Of a stretch of DNA of 49,395 nt, positions 12,001-18,490 are shown in pieces. This DNA comes from a virus, in IMG/VR virus record IMGVR_UViG_3300017613_002011, positions 1 to 49,395 of that record, one strand, 5' to 3'. The position numbers and the translations under genes were made by a program. Within the stretch, counting starts at the first letter, position 1. Every line of letters starts with the position of its first letter. The notes beneath the pieces were generated by a model that did not search any database, was not told the origin of the DNA, and saw nothing but the letters and a program-made list of their open reading frames with translations.

Positions 12001-12333
12001 TTTCAGAGTATAATAGAGACACTTCCATTTGATTTCCACTTAGCGGTAGAGATTAGGGAAGATGGCAAGCTTGATTTTTCTGCCGGTCTTGAATCCTTTG
12101 ATGATTTGAAAGCGGCATTTATTCTGACCCAGAGTATCATTGATAGTGATTGTCCTTTTGACATAGCAATCGGAGACGGGATAATCTACAAGGACAATAA
12201 AATGCACCTTGATGTATCAGACGGTAACAAGAAAGAAAACCTGGGCTTGCATCTGACTATAGTTGCACCTACTCCGGTTTTCAAAGCAATATATGGAATT
12301 CATTTAGAAAGTGCAATTAAGGATGTAACCTAA
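3010..12333 (+). CDS. Giant modular virion adhesin with DUF2341/LamG-like repeats
   Basis: 3107 residues, starting at ATG 3010 behind AGGAG. Three large units begin with a DUF2341-like segment (near residues 3, 1180 and 1930; pattern W..T..YRRK..ID). Each unit also carries a conserved block HPN.KKIAIT.DDG...L.GE (near 657, 1417 and 2583) and ends in a LamG/concanavalin-like domain. Inside the units, a beta module marked by GDFDIQxDF occurs nine times (near 102, 321, 514, 805, 1289, 1545, 2030, 2244 and 2444), split 4+2+3. The last 200 residues change character to amphipathic repeats rich in Asp and Leu (DLKTDFSLL-like), perhaps an attachment or trimerisation region. LamG folds commonly bind glycans, so I infer a receptor-binding or surface-adhesion fibre. 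It is far longer than usual tail fibres. Confidence 0.75.
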   Translation: MSNWLGTWKHRKKINIDKSDIGKKLRHFPLAIPLGEMVGKNKITDLDYDFSGEDYSDINSPLWTLSNPYDKSYIKDSKWRFDSLAESYDTESRVTSAYFLLGDFDIQLDFDVTTIDAPTTSAQYAAVLTLMLPSGDFYVGRGRTSGTNGYALSGPSDTWDLHTSATLDSGKLRLVRKGAVLTGYYWTGAQWEWEGSTAGHVFSDDVQGPAQVQLWFKQEANENLVSDISNFVVNEGIPQWPEGAGNRDNTNDVFDELDTWNNQRTNVDDAFGGFDGKTLDTELWTISTGTPTVLNNRLDMSIAPGSGSTVPNFKSAFDIKGDFDIQADFDVPGLTHLWGCFTHFRVYGDSWNVNVTRGTNYTDEHISAGYNGSTTWSQQTDIDSGTFRIVRVGSNISFYFDIGNGMQRMATQAVNTSNVYILFYSSHYHAYPGIDAYISNFVVNSGEIVWPNTFLDTFTGDDASQPDEDAWYLSHDTSASGTFLINSNKLRSTIPDTANDEYMRIQSIFAVEGDFDIQVDFDEISADTPSADRSYPEYFGVRIDGDYIRVGMRIDSAGGVRLPFLNSLNISLTTGTAPYAYTSGKFRLTRVGTVIKAYSWSGSQWDWEGDTAGYTFADTATGHAFIEMTSQAEVNSGATVDWDNFTVVEGRVIWPYGTHPNAKKIAITMDDGVTQLFGMIENFDVWNKRGLVWASRNDWELDPDKDNFIYLYFDDEQEKNKYYIGKTNEEIDATTEITGDAFSGEDNDPVDGFLWSRGHNLWQTNTDERYMREAYLFDGKCRLNCPESTTTRSYSVLLSNFWLDGDFDIEFSGDVSNWGASTGVNKELSLYLWQTEANRAYVRFDSEDGYVSQTSLNDVWTTSSKVAASETYGAIRLVRTGANVRTYYKDGAGSFVEMDYTLFNDEPVFLQIFQAFDNEPFFVEVSDFKINSADKVSIYPGDNVWDWSYRGIWNHAQSGTKNSVAPDCCRRHSHGTYEGDMDDADVVQGPMGGLAHQLDGTNDCVSIPMHDYPEVGVVDKYSIASFFYLPDWTTTPGDSKPMSCTQSGGFSIDFDPSPDDLDSSHYIASSYRTPTSIAHTYFSPGYHFVYATYDEAKVKFYVDGKFFSHINVTGDLSYTLTTPLLLGAEPGTTGPTGGYFPGRLFYSELSWQARSSEWIKTFYNNLTDNLLSFEPKEVPFLTGFNYRRKVIVDHTKLGQDLTQFPLAIVMNDSAGKDSQDVADIFSVMAPGDITGDDFSTFNSDYWTTPVTDAADGFSWDAINERISYKRNEVNLGDTVTFYSKFAIEGDFDIQIDFGGADTIAVDGRAAYLSIAGNTIMRYRSGAQNGYWYSVDGDSGWGTWPDDTGKLRIRRYGNWVKVYRWDGAAWDERRSLVTTNFAPSRITFQWRATSNEDADYWLDNFEINQGTIVWPDAYHPNMKKIAITKDDGLTKLYGEIERFDEVHQEIVIWVAKDDLTLSSKKDTELYIYFDPAADKDVNYIGFQGNPQTVTNITGDAFALEDDAEPDKALWYPTWGQTHIESEKLVVATDGGHNGIRSLFTLSGDFDIRIDWEMDAIPATTSWAMTLRTAAVDSALDNFFTVSRRYDGTQIYKSYKTDDGVDGTNTDESSSDTSGVLRITRVNNVFTGYFWNGSGWTTLGVDTISGMDGYEVAIQLYLTCWTSNPSVSGKFDSLVIFSGTVKYNPGFQVWDNDFVLVNHMAQVPGTSILDSSKMRNHGTTSGISSSERVKGSIGWGFDFDADNAQLIVPAADSINDLPSGAMTLEVCANPNTVGEGGYGRFAEKRNAPNANGGWRFYTRTTEAIYFDTRDSGGTQDAAITSENYSVAIGEHNVVGLTFSENGDNTPVLHREGNEIQNQSPTIGAGASGTDAAGDLYIGSREADDRTFDGIITEFRISTILRSKNWMKATGHTLKDTLVSFGELETDTDWLGTWKYRRKISIDFSNIDETLKHFPVPLVLGDDVGMAPLEVNYLGDTFEGTDGDLPNSNMWTLSLNDIDTITILNNRLYFDCSTVAGDTVAWAKYKLSGDFDVQVDFEDLIIGVDTVIGIRIDIAGDTWYGLHNCWRSASPHEYRLRNGGGGNSTKVTTTDKWGRLRLVREGANLKGYYWGDAQWELIDTFTSVGTGLTTIGLLCYSNNKLAEAYFKDWKVNSGTPVWDDGEGKWSVSDVFDAISYRHYGYLDSPNASFSGTNGDPLDSKLWRSSTNAAGGTALIHTNKARMTVPDGADDEYVIMYCNVHLSGDFEFEVEYERISSDAPSSSQSYVPLLTMRTEDGYAVYLGQYHHTTNGLRMYRDTNDTGSTSYNEPFDVGKLKIRRIGTTYNLAYWDGDSWVWGTHVGGFDYVKADTSNVRFELKVQADFDSGAVCDIVSTRVNFGTPVWPIVYEDDFTGTDTDPPNTGLWELVNADGTDGLIEVNTDNIRHTITSAVKLMYQQSSYYLSGDFDIRVDWERVSDIEQNIWLGGIKLQSDTNFGFIVDIRYSSFVKYNSTAYIPAAQTASAVATSDTTGAFRIVRAGTTITSYYWDSVGEAYVQLYTYTGATVAEPVRVWLRTYTTTSMSFTFDFTKYRVINGLGDMEMAHNQHPNQKKIAITKEDGVSQLYGEVDTFDDFNKKIVLWVSKANWDLKAGNLTDLYLYYDRDQDDNDTYIGTASESAAPQTVWNKGFYSVWNLSQQLYGNDLTGEIPNSTDLAVKLTPRGGQGPGAIELAPIGKAQILDGTDDGFIQSGSISMLTWLTATVMFKSGDNTQKGAILGHLGDARWTNYGKGIQYDSGGKITIIGEYGNNNPPIVATAGAPNEDEWYVVDAVFGNNGELFIDTVSKGTGKIDDGTAYTFALGSSTRSSENAANLEGSIALVQLSRVVRSDAWLKANFHGIKDNLITFKTTSLEEYVAPPVMDETALEDMRLDIQTYQDVVENLGADMLVGGNIVSDIKMDLSAFYESIADLKTDFSLLGNIFDDMSWDAHVGKDAYDHLKMELSAYFQSLTETKLDLKTFQSIIETLPFDFHLAVEIREDGKLDFSAGLESFDDLKAAFILTQSIIDSDCPFDIAIGDGIIYKDNKMHLDVSDGNKKENLGLHLTIVAPTPVFKAIYGIHLESAIKDVT

Positions 12334-12350
12334 ACAAAGGAGAAGGAAAA

Positions 12351-13010
12351 ATGGCACAACCTAACACTTACTGGTTATTTAATGATTCCGTCAATGACGG
12401 GACAAACACTGGAAACGCTACCGGTGGAGCAGGAGGATCATCTTCAAATTGGGTCGTTGTTGACCTGACTCTTGATGCTTTGGCATTTTGCTCAGAACAA
12501 CAGACGGATGGAGATGCTATTGCAGGTACTCGTTATCCCGTTGTAATACCTGATTCAGGAAGTAATGAGGCAGAGAAAACATTTATCAAAGATGCTTCCA
12601 CTACTTTCTATGCTCAAGTACCTCTTGCAGGAACTACAGCAGGTGGACAGTCAGGTGGAGACACAAGATACGTCTTTGCCATTTACTTTGATGGAGCAAC
12701 AGCTGGCACTCCTTATTTGGAAGCCTGGGATGATAATACTCATGCAACCTCAGCCCACGATTTCTTGGGTGGGGGAACTCCTGCTGATTCAAGTATCAGA
12801 GGAATCACAACCACGAATGCTCTACCCGGGTCTGGAACATGGGCAGGAACTCCTCTTGCAGGATTGACCTCAAGATTGTCTCTTGATACTGGTCCTCTTG
12901 GAGCCGCTAAGAATTTGTATTTTAACCTTAAACAGTATGTGACCCAGGGAACTCATTCTCCAGGTTCCACTACTGACTTGGTATTAACCCTGAGATACCT
13001 GTACTCATAA
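12351..13010 (+). CDS. Hypothetical virion-associated protein
   Basis: 219 residues, 17 nt after the giant fibre gene, with a strong AAGGAGAAGG ribosome binding site. It is rich in Gly, Thr, Ala and Ser with few charges and no TM segment, typical of beta-rich phage structural proteins. No family recognised. Tight spacing to the fibre gene and the next small genes suggests a shared late operon; it could be a fibre-associated or decoration protein. Confidence 0.55.
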   Translation: MAQPNTYWLFNDSVNDGTNTGNATGGAGGSSSNWVVVDLTLDALAFCSEQQTDGDAIAGTRYPVVIPDSGSNEAEKTFIKDASTTFYAQVPLAGTTAGGQSGGDTRYVFAIYFDGATAGTPYLEAWDDNTHATSAHDFLGGGTPADSSIRGITTTNALPGSGTWAGTPLAGLTSRLSLDTGPLGAAKNLYFNLKQYVTQGTHSPGSTTDLVLTLRYLYS

Positions 13011-13034
13011 TAATACAGAAAGAAGGAAAGAAAA

Positions 13035-13445
13035 ATGAAATACACTTTAAAATACGCCGATGGAATCACTTACATTTCGCCTGACATCCGAGAAAAAGAT
13101 CCAGGCTGGGCTTCCGAGGCAGAAGGAAAGAAAGTTGGTATTGAACAAATGTCCATTGCATTGCCGAATGACCAAACCTTGATTTTAAAAGGATATGAGA
13201 AGTACAACTTTTTTGTGGAAGCCTCTCAGTCTTTGAATAAACAAGGTGCCGCAAAAATAGAAGCCTTTTATTTCTGTGGAGCTTACAGAGGTCATGTTAT
13301 TGTTTGGAAGATTGATTACCGAACAAAGCAGATCATAAAAGACATGAAGAAAGAAGGTCATGAATATGGTGATGGTGCCACAAGAGGATGGCGAATGGGT
13401 TTAATCGGTGAAAAAGCGGAGTGTGGATTATGTCCTTCTCAATAA
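13035..13445 (+). CDS. Hypothetical tail-region protein
   Basis: 136 residues with an AGAAGGAAAG ribosome binding site. Mixed alpha/beta composition; the C-terminus ends with two cysteines four residues apart (AECGLCPSQ). Its last 16 nt overlap the next gene in another frame. No recognisable domain; location between virion genes is the only clue to its role. Confidence 0.55.
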   Translation: MKYTLKYADGITYISPDIREKDPGWASEAEGKKVGIEQMSIALPNDQTLILKGYEKYNFFVEASQSLNKQGAAKIEAFYFCGAYRGHVIVWKIDYRTKQIIKDMKKEGHEYGDGATRGWRMGLIGEKAECGLCPSQ

Positions 13446-14008
13446 CTGATTGGAACTTAAATCCGAACAGACAGTGGTATCTCCGAATGGAAGATATGGG
13501 TTCAGATTTTTGTGTGCATTTATTTGAAAACCTCGCTGATGCCCAGGCAGATACAAACATCTACGCCCAGGAAGCTGAGGTCCCTTTTGGAACTGACCGG
13601 GAGATCAACTTGACTTCTGGTGATGAGACTGTTTTGTCCTACTTCAATGAACAGTTGACCTATCATATGAAAGTTTCAGGACAAGATGGAGATCCTGTAA
13701 GGATATTTAGTGTTGCTCCATTTGTTGATCTTCCTGATATTAACAACAGCATTTACAGGTCCGAAAGCCTCATACAGCAAAAGGCTATCAGCGAGATAAA
13801 TGCCCATACACATATTAAGATAAACAGGGATATAGGAATCGGAAATCATATCCCTGCATTGAAAGTGGGAGATCCTTGCAGAATTAATTCCACTCGATTG
13901 TCTCTTGATGTTATGACCACTGTGGAAGAGGTAGTCATTGTGGGAACTGTTAACTCGTTAATAAACCACATAGGAACGGTAGAACATACCGATTTGAATT
14001 ATGGCTAA
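13430..14008 (+). CDS. Hypothetical baseplate-like protein
   Basis: I place the start at ATG 13430, which has a CGGAG site 8 nt upstream inside the end of the previous gene. The in-frame GTG at 13421 lies too close to that site. 192 residues, beta-rich, no TM. The segment GDPCRINSTRLSLD in the last third and the compact size resemble small baseplate or tail-connector proteins, but no family is certain. It overlaps the next gene by 8 nt, so the three small genes at 13035-14279 are probably co-translated. Confidence 0.55.
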   Translation: MSFSITDWNLNPNRQWYLRMEDMGSDFCVHLFENLADAQADTNIYAQEAEVPFGTDREINLTSGDETVLSYFNEQLTYHMKVSGQDGDPVRIFSVAPFVDLPDINNSIYRSESLIQQKAISEINAHTHIKINRDIGIGNHIPALKVGDPCRINSTRLSLDVMTTVEEVVIVGTVNSLINHIGTVEHTDLNYG

Positions 14009-14279
14009 TCAGATACTAAAACAATTTGGTACCCTTGTTAACGATGAGAACTATAAGTTTGGTGTTGTTTCTGCGGTAAATACAAATAACATCTATGTTA
14101 TAGACACATCAGGAGGATTAAAGCTGACTATACAGGATTTCAATTTATCTCTTTCCGTTGGTGATCCTGTATTGCTTGCTTTATCGGAGGGACAAACCAA
14201 TAATGCATTTATAATCAAAAAAGGAAGTAAGAAGTCTCCTATAGCTAAGAACTACATTGTAGGAAACAACCTTAATTAA
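14001..14279 (+). CDS. Small beta-barrel-like baseplate protein
   Basis: 92 residues, starting within the last codons of the preceding gene. The sequence alternates beta strands with Gly turns and contains VGDPVLLALSEG, a pattern common in OB-fold or barrel-like phage baseplate proteins. The fold is an inference from strand pattern only. The C-terminus is basic then polar. Confidence 0.5.
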   Translation: MANQILKQFGTLVNDENYKFGVVSAVNTNNIYVIDTSGGLKLTIQDFNLSLSVGDPVLLALSEGQTNNAFIIKKGSKKSPIAKNYIVGNNLN

Positions 14280-14289
14280 GGATTGAATA

Positions 14290-14727
14290 ATGAAAATTCA
14301 AAGAAACACGGATGCCTTGCATCCTATAATGAAAGTATGTGTAAGAAAGATCCAAACCGAGATTATTGATACCCATAACATTCCTATCCGTTTATTTGAA
14401 ACGGGCCGAGAGCATGGAAGGCATGAAATGCTTATCAGCAAAGGCAAGACAAAGGATATAATCTCACACCATCTTTATAACTTGGAAAACAAACCACCTC
14501 TTTATGCGACCGCTATTGACTACGTTTATTTTGATTCTAAATGGTCCTGGAACTTGAGAGATTCAACCACTAACTCATGGTATATACTATTTGGCAATCT
14601 TGTGCTTGATGCTTGTCCTGAACTTCAATGGTCAGGGATGAACAGAAAGTCCGTTAACTATTGCCACTTTGAACTAAAACGTGAGGCTATCCTTGAAGCA
14701 ATGAAAGATGTTCCTTGCGTAATTTAA
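14290..14727 (+). CDS. M15-like (LAS) peptidase, VanY/L-Ala-D-Glu type
   Basis: 145 residues. The order of likely zinc ligands fits the M15_4 type found in phage endolysins: H60/H61 in ISHHLY, D77 in ATAIDYVYF and H126 in NYCHFEL. A LQWSGMN segment lies where these enzymes have a Trp-Gly-rich strand, and R34 and R40 precede it. The spacing between first His and Asp is longer than usual, with an insertion reading NLENKPPLY. Such enzymes cut stem peptides of peptidoglycan. No signal peptide is visible, so release would need a holin, or the protein could ride in the virion, given that it sits among tail genes. A second M15-type gene lies at 19400. Confidence 0.65.
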   Translation: MKIQRNTDALHPIMKVCVRKIQTEIIDTHNIPIRLFETGREHGRHEMLISKGKTKDIISHHLYNLENKPPLYATAIDYVYFDSKWSWNLRDSTTNSWYILFGNLVLDACPELQWSGMNRKSVNYCHFELKREAILEAMKDVPCVI

Positions 14728-14745
14728 AAAGGAGGGATATGAAAA

Positions 14746-16611
14746 ATGACTACTCCATTTCAACACAGACACACTCAAATTGATAGAGGCAGACTTCTTG
14801 TTGATAATGATTTAGAATCCAGAACTCTTGAAATAACTGCCGAAGGTTATTTAGTTACTAAATCAGCAGGATCAGTAGGTGGAGTTGAATCCACAGGAAA
14901 CACAACTTCGGATGTACTTCTTGCAGGAGCGACTTTTACTGGAGAATGGGAAGCAATTGACCAGTACGCTATAATCAAGGTATTTATTTCCTCTGATGTA
15001 TCCGGAGCAGCAGGAGGACTTCGTTTTCAACAAAGTCCTGATATGGTTGATATTGACGATGAGGTTTATGAATACACCAACTCCTCTCCAAAGATGTTTA
15101 CTCCAAATCCTATTGCTAAGTATTTTAGGATTGTGTACACCAATGGAGCATCAGATCAAACAAGATTTAATCTTGCTGTCATTTATTCCTATGTGTACAC
15201 CAAACCAACTTCTCATAGACTTGGTGATGATGTATCAGGAAATGACGATGCTGAACTTACCAAATCCATAGTTGCTTTCAGGGATGAGAATGATGATACC
15301 TATCATAACGTAGGTACTCAACATGGGATGCCTACAGATTCATTTTCTGTATTTTCTCATAATATATGGGAAGATCAATCAGATGCTACTGATTGGGTTG
15401 ACATTGATGAGGGAGTTTTGCCTGGTCACTCTTTGATAACTATTCCTTTTACCAACCTGCTTACCCGAATAAGAAACTCAACAACTGATAATCCTAAGGT
15501 TCTTGTTATTCATTTTAATAGGACTGTGAATGCCCAACAGATTGGGATGGGTTGTTCTGGTGGAGGAGATTTCAGTAATGTGAAATTTGTCCTCTTGGGT
15601 TCAGGTGGAGTTACCAGAACCTTATTGGATAATTCTGCCAATAACACCAAATACACCTCAAAAAACTACGAATTTCATCCTCAGTTGTTTAACGCTATTC
15701 GGTTAGAATTTCATACTACTGATACTGTAACGGTCTCTAACATCACCATTCAAAAGGCAATCATAACTGAATCTCAGATCAAGGCACAGCAACCTGATGG
15801 GGTTCTTGTTTCTATTGGAGCTACTGAATCAGGTAACTTAAAAATATCTGATGCTGAAAACGGCCTTGCAATTGCTAAAGGGTATGTTGAGGGAAGTACA
15901 TTTATTCATAAATTTGGAAATGCTCCTGATTTTGATCCTGCTGACGGGTTTGTTTCTGTATGGGATCCAGCAGAAGATGGCACTACTCATGAATTAATGA
16001 ATGTTGTATATAGCACCTCAGCTATCATTGATTCTATATCTTCCAGTCATGTAAGTGATACAAACTTAATGGAAATTCAAGGACTTGATACTGATTATGC
16101 TTTAACTGTGCAGACGGCTACTTTAAATGGACAAAACAGAGTAGCTTTAACAACTTCCTTAATTAGAGTTTTTAGGGTAAAGAATATAAGTGCAGTGGAT
16201 CTAATGGGAAATGTAATTGTGTACGAGGACACTCCACTTACATTAGGTGTTCCAACTCTTAAATCAAAAATAAGGGCTGTTGTTCATGCAATTAATAACC
16301 AAACTGAAATGGCTGTATACACTATACCTGCAGGAAAGACTGGATACATGAGGGACTGGTATGCTTCTACTTCTGGAGCTAAGAAAGGATCTTCTCATGT
16401 ACTCAAAGTCCTTGCACGTCCTTTTGGTCAAGTATTTCAGTTAAAGCATAAAGCCAGTATAATAGAGGATGGAACTTCATATATTAAACATGAATATGTT
16501 GAACCAGAGGTATTCGTTGAAAAGACAGATATAGAAATGAAGGTTAATACCGATCAAGGAGGATCAAGCATTGCTGGCGGGTTCGATATCGTATTAGTGG
16601 ACAATGAATAA
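14746..16611 (+). CDS. Tail appendage/receptor-binding-like structural protein
   Basis: 621 residues behind an AAAAGGAGGGATATG-type site; ATG 14746 is used although another ATG-like start lies nearby. Almost entirely beta-strand and turn, rich in Thr, Ser, Asn and Gly, no TM. The middle segment with HKFGNAPDF...GFVSVWDPAE resembles C-terminal parts of appendage or capsid-fibre proteins of marine phages, which often carry a similar GFxxVWD phrase. Function as an appendage is inferred from this and from position. Its stop overlaps the next start by one base. Confidence 0.6.
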   Translation: MTTPFQHRHTQIDRGRLLVDNDLESRTLEITAEGYLVTKSAGSVGGVESTGNTTSDVLLAGATFTGEWEAIDQYAIIKVFISSDVSGAAGGLRFQQSPDMVDIDDEVYEYTNSSPKMFTPNPIAKYFRIVYTNGASDQTRFNLAVIYSYVYTKPTSHRLGDDVSGNDDAELTKSIVAFRDENDDTYHNVGTQHGMPTDSFSVFSHNIWEDQSDATDWVDIDEGVLPGHSLITIPFTNLLTRIRNSTTDNPKVLVIHFNRTVNAQQIGMGCSGGGDFSNVKFVLLGSGGVTRTLLDNSANNTKYTSKNYEFHPQLFNAIRLEFHTTDTVTVSNITIQKAIITESQIKAQQPDGVLVSIGATESGNLKISDAENGLAIAKGYVEGSTFIHKFGNAPDFDPADGFVSVWDPAEDGTTHELMNVVYSTSAIIDSISSSHVSDTNLMEIQGLDTDYALTVQTATLNGQNRVALTTSLIRVFRVKNISAVDLMGNVIVYEDTPLTLGVPTLKSKIRAVVHAINNQTEMAVYTIPAGKTGYMRDWYASTSGAKKGSSHVLKVLARPFGQVFQLKHKASIIEDGTSYIKHEYVEPEVFVEKTDIEMKVNTDQGGSSIAGGFDIVLVDNE

Positions 16612-16862
16612 TGGAATGCAAACGATGCGGTAAATGTTGTACCACACTGGAACTTGAAATCATGGAAATTGATTTGATTAGGGAGCCAAGGTTACGTGCA
16701 ATTGCAAGGCCTTTAAATGCCAAATCAGAAAATCCCTTTGAAAGGACATACTTATTACCTTCTCCCTGTCCTTTTTTTCATCAAGGTGCTTGTATGATTT
16801 ATGATACAAGACCTAATTTGTGTGTTGCATATATGGACGAATGTTTAAACAAGGAGGAATAA
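16611..16862 (+). CDS. YkgJ-like cysteine-cluster protein
   Basis: 83 residues. Eight cysteines are arranged as in the YkgJ (CxxCxxCC) family: C3, C6, C9 and C10 at the N-terminus, then C53 in SPCPFF, C61 in ACMIYDTRPNLC, C71 and C78. The IYxxRPxxC phrase is typical of the family, thought to bind zinc or an Fe-S cluster. Function is unknown even in cellular members. Start and stop overlap neighbours by one base each (TAATG), so it is translated with the appendage gene and the following membrane protein. Confidence 0.75.
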   Translation: MECKRCGKCCTTLELEIMEIDLIREPRLRAIARPLNAKSENPFERTYLLPSPCPFFHQGACMIYDTRPNLCVAYMDECLNKEE

Positions 16863-17125
16863 TGACAGCAATTGTGAATTTCATTACTGTTTTAGCTGTA
16901 TGGACAATATTGAAGGTATTGTTCAATCATCTTAAAGTCGTGGTAAGGGAAAGAAAAAGTGGAATGAAAATGATTTGGGCTCATCTTAGAAATTCCAACG
17001 TATCAAAAGACTTGTTATATTTCCGATTGTCTTTGCTATGGTTGATAGTTTTCTTTTTTTCTTACATTTTGACTTATTTCACTATGTTTTGTGTATACAT
17101 AGGATTCGATTCCCTTACGTTTTAA
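16862..17125 (+). CDS. Small two-TM membrane protein
   Basis: The start at ATG 16862 is chosen because it has AAGGAGGAAT directly upstream; a longer in-frame start at 16820 would lie inside the previous gene without a site. 87 residues, with hydrophobic segments near residues 3-20 and 55-80 separated by a basic loop (KVVVRERKSGMK). It could be a holin-like or lysis-accessory protein, since peptidase genes lie on both sides, but no family is recognised. Confidence 0.55.
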   Translation: MTAIVNFITVLAVWTILKVLFNHLKVVVRERKSGMKMIWAHLRNSNVSKDLLYFRLSLLWLIVFFFSYILTYFTMFCVYIGFDSLTF

Positions 17126-17143
17126 CAGAGTTTTAATAAATTC

Positions 17144-17323
17144 ATGACACATGATACACATATAATCGAATACAGCAGCCGATTGAAAGATTTTCATCAA
17201 TATCCTGTGCCGGTAGGGAGAAAGTCTTTCGATAATCCAGACACAGGAAAGGAATCCTTCCGCCAAGGGATCAGGCCTACTCACCCTGCTTGCTTTTCCT
17301 GCTGTTCTGGTGGCGGTAATTAA
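17144..17323 (+). CDS. Possible 59-aa small protein with Cys-rich end
   Basis: An open frame from ATG 17144 to TAA 17323 fills most of an otherwise empty 272-nt gap. The predicted peptide is hydrophilic and ends in CFSCCSGGGN. There is no clear ribosome binding site; a weak AGAG lies about 15 nt upstream. The frame may be real or chance. The rest of the gap (17324-17397) holds a promoter candidate and the site for the next gene. Confidence 0.35.
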   Translation: MTHDTHIIEYSSRLKDFHQYPVPVGRKSFDNPDTGKESFRQGIRPTHPACFSCCSGGGN

Positions 17324-17327
17324 AAGA

Positions 17328-17356
17328 TTGACTTTGTTAGTAGTATTTGTTAACTA
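17328..17356 (+). promoter_or_regulatory. Candidate sigma70-like promoter
   Basis: TTGACT at 17328-17333, a 17-nt spacer and TAACTA at 17351-17356 precede the gene at 17398. The -35 and the following TT match the two promoters proposed on the - strand (all begin TTGACTTT). An AT-rich stretch follows and the ribosome binding site CGGAGG is at about 17386. The -10 match is only 4 of 6. Confidence 0.4.
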
Positions 17357-17397
17357 CTCAAAATAACCATAATATATATTAAAAACGGAGGCATACC

Positions 17398-18459
17398 ATG
17401 ACTTTAGCGGAACGAAATTGGAAATATCATCTTCAATCAGGGAATTTAGGAGTATTTGGTAACTTCTTTCAAGACTTCACAAAAATCACCGCCGATCATG
17501 TTTACAGCGTAGGTGATGGATTACTTGTAGTTGATTCCACAGCGGGTGAGGTCATTATCACCCTTCCTGCTATTAACTCATGGCCCGAATCTGATCACAG
17601 AATTATCATTCCAATCATGCACATTGCAGGAACAAACAATGTCAAAGTCAGAATGGTAAATGAATATAATGCTGTATATTATAATACAGGCGCTCCTGTT
17701 GGTAAATTTGACCTATTCAAAGCGGGTTGTACTTATTTTAATCTCGGAAGTGATTTTGGTAATATGGAATTTTACCTGATCAATTCAGAAACTTTTGAAG
17801 CCTGCGGGATTCTTGGTGGGATTAAAATTGAAGGTGGACTCGTTCATTCTTCAAATTGGGCAAGTGGTGGATTTGTGAATAAGACTTCTATTCCGTTCAC
17901 AACTAAAGGATTGAATACCCAGAATGAACTCCTGCATGTTCAGACCAGAAGTAACGGAGCTATTGGAGAAGTTCTTTCCAATGATGATGGTGATCTTGTA
18001 ATTGGTGATGTTGCTCATGGTCTTGCTGTTGGTGACTACATTGATATTGCTGGCACCACAAGTTACAATGGCAGTGCCTTTGTAAAAGAAGTTCCAGGAG
18101 CGGATACATTTGTTGTTTCAGGAACATATGTAGCTGATGAAACAGGTACCTGGATAAGACCTGCTATGATCCAATGTAACTTTGCTGGCACTATAACTGT
18201 TTCCGCAGTTGTTCAGCTTGATTCTTCCGGCGGGGGTGCTTGGAGTTGTGTAGCTGGTCTTGAAACAACTGGTGCCGCATCTGCTCCTGAAACCTTTGTT
18301 GAAATGCAGGGTGCCGCAGGAGAGAATAAAACTCTCGTAATTCCTAAAACTGATATTGAGGTCTCTTTCGGTGATTACATTGATGTCTATCTTGACCACA
18401 ATAACTTAACAGGAAATATGACTAACGCAACTTTACAGGTTGAACGTATCGTTTACTAA
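17398..18459 (+). CDS. Virion structural/appendage protein
   Basis: 353 residues behind CGGAGGCATACC. The N-terminal 150 residues are beta-rich with the phrase GEVIITLPAINSWPESDHRI, similar in style to phage tail-fibre and neck-appendage ends. A second domain near 200-245 contains GDYIDIAGTTSYNG, a repeat-like phrase seen in phage fibres. A final jelly-roll-like domain runs to the end. No catalytic motif. It starts a new transcription unit if the upstream promoter is real. Confidence 0.55.
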   Translation: MTLAERNWKYHLQSGNLGVFGNFFQDFTKITADHVYSVGDGLLVVDSTAGEVIITLPAINSWPESDHRIIIPIMHIAGTNNVKVRMVNEYNAVYYNTGAPVGKFDLFKAGCTYFNLGSDFGNMEFYLINSETFEACGILGGIKIEGGLVHSSNWASGGFVNKTSIPFTTKGLNTQNELLHVQTRSNGAIGEVLSNDDGDLVIGDVAHGLAVGDYIDIAGTTSYNGSAFVKEVPGADTFVVSGTYVADETGTWIRPAMIQCNFAGTITVSAVVQLDSSGGGAWSCVAGLETTGAASAPETFVEMQGAAGENKTLVIPKTDIEVSFGDYIDVYLDHNNLTGNMTNATLQVERIVY

Positions 18460-18490
18460 TTAACGGCCTTTCACTTTACGGAATCTTATT

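Noticed and set aside
3010-12333. CRISPR-like or tandem DNA repeats in the giant gene
   Set aside because: The repeats are at protein level, diverged in DNA, with irregular spacing of hundreds of bases.
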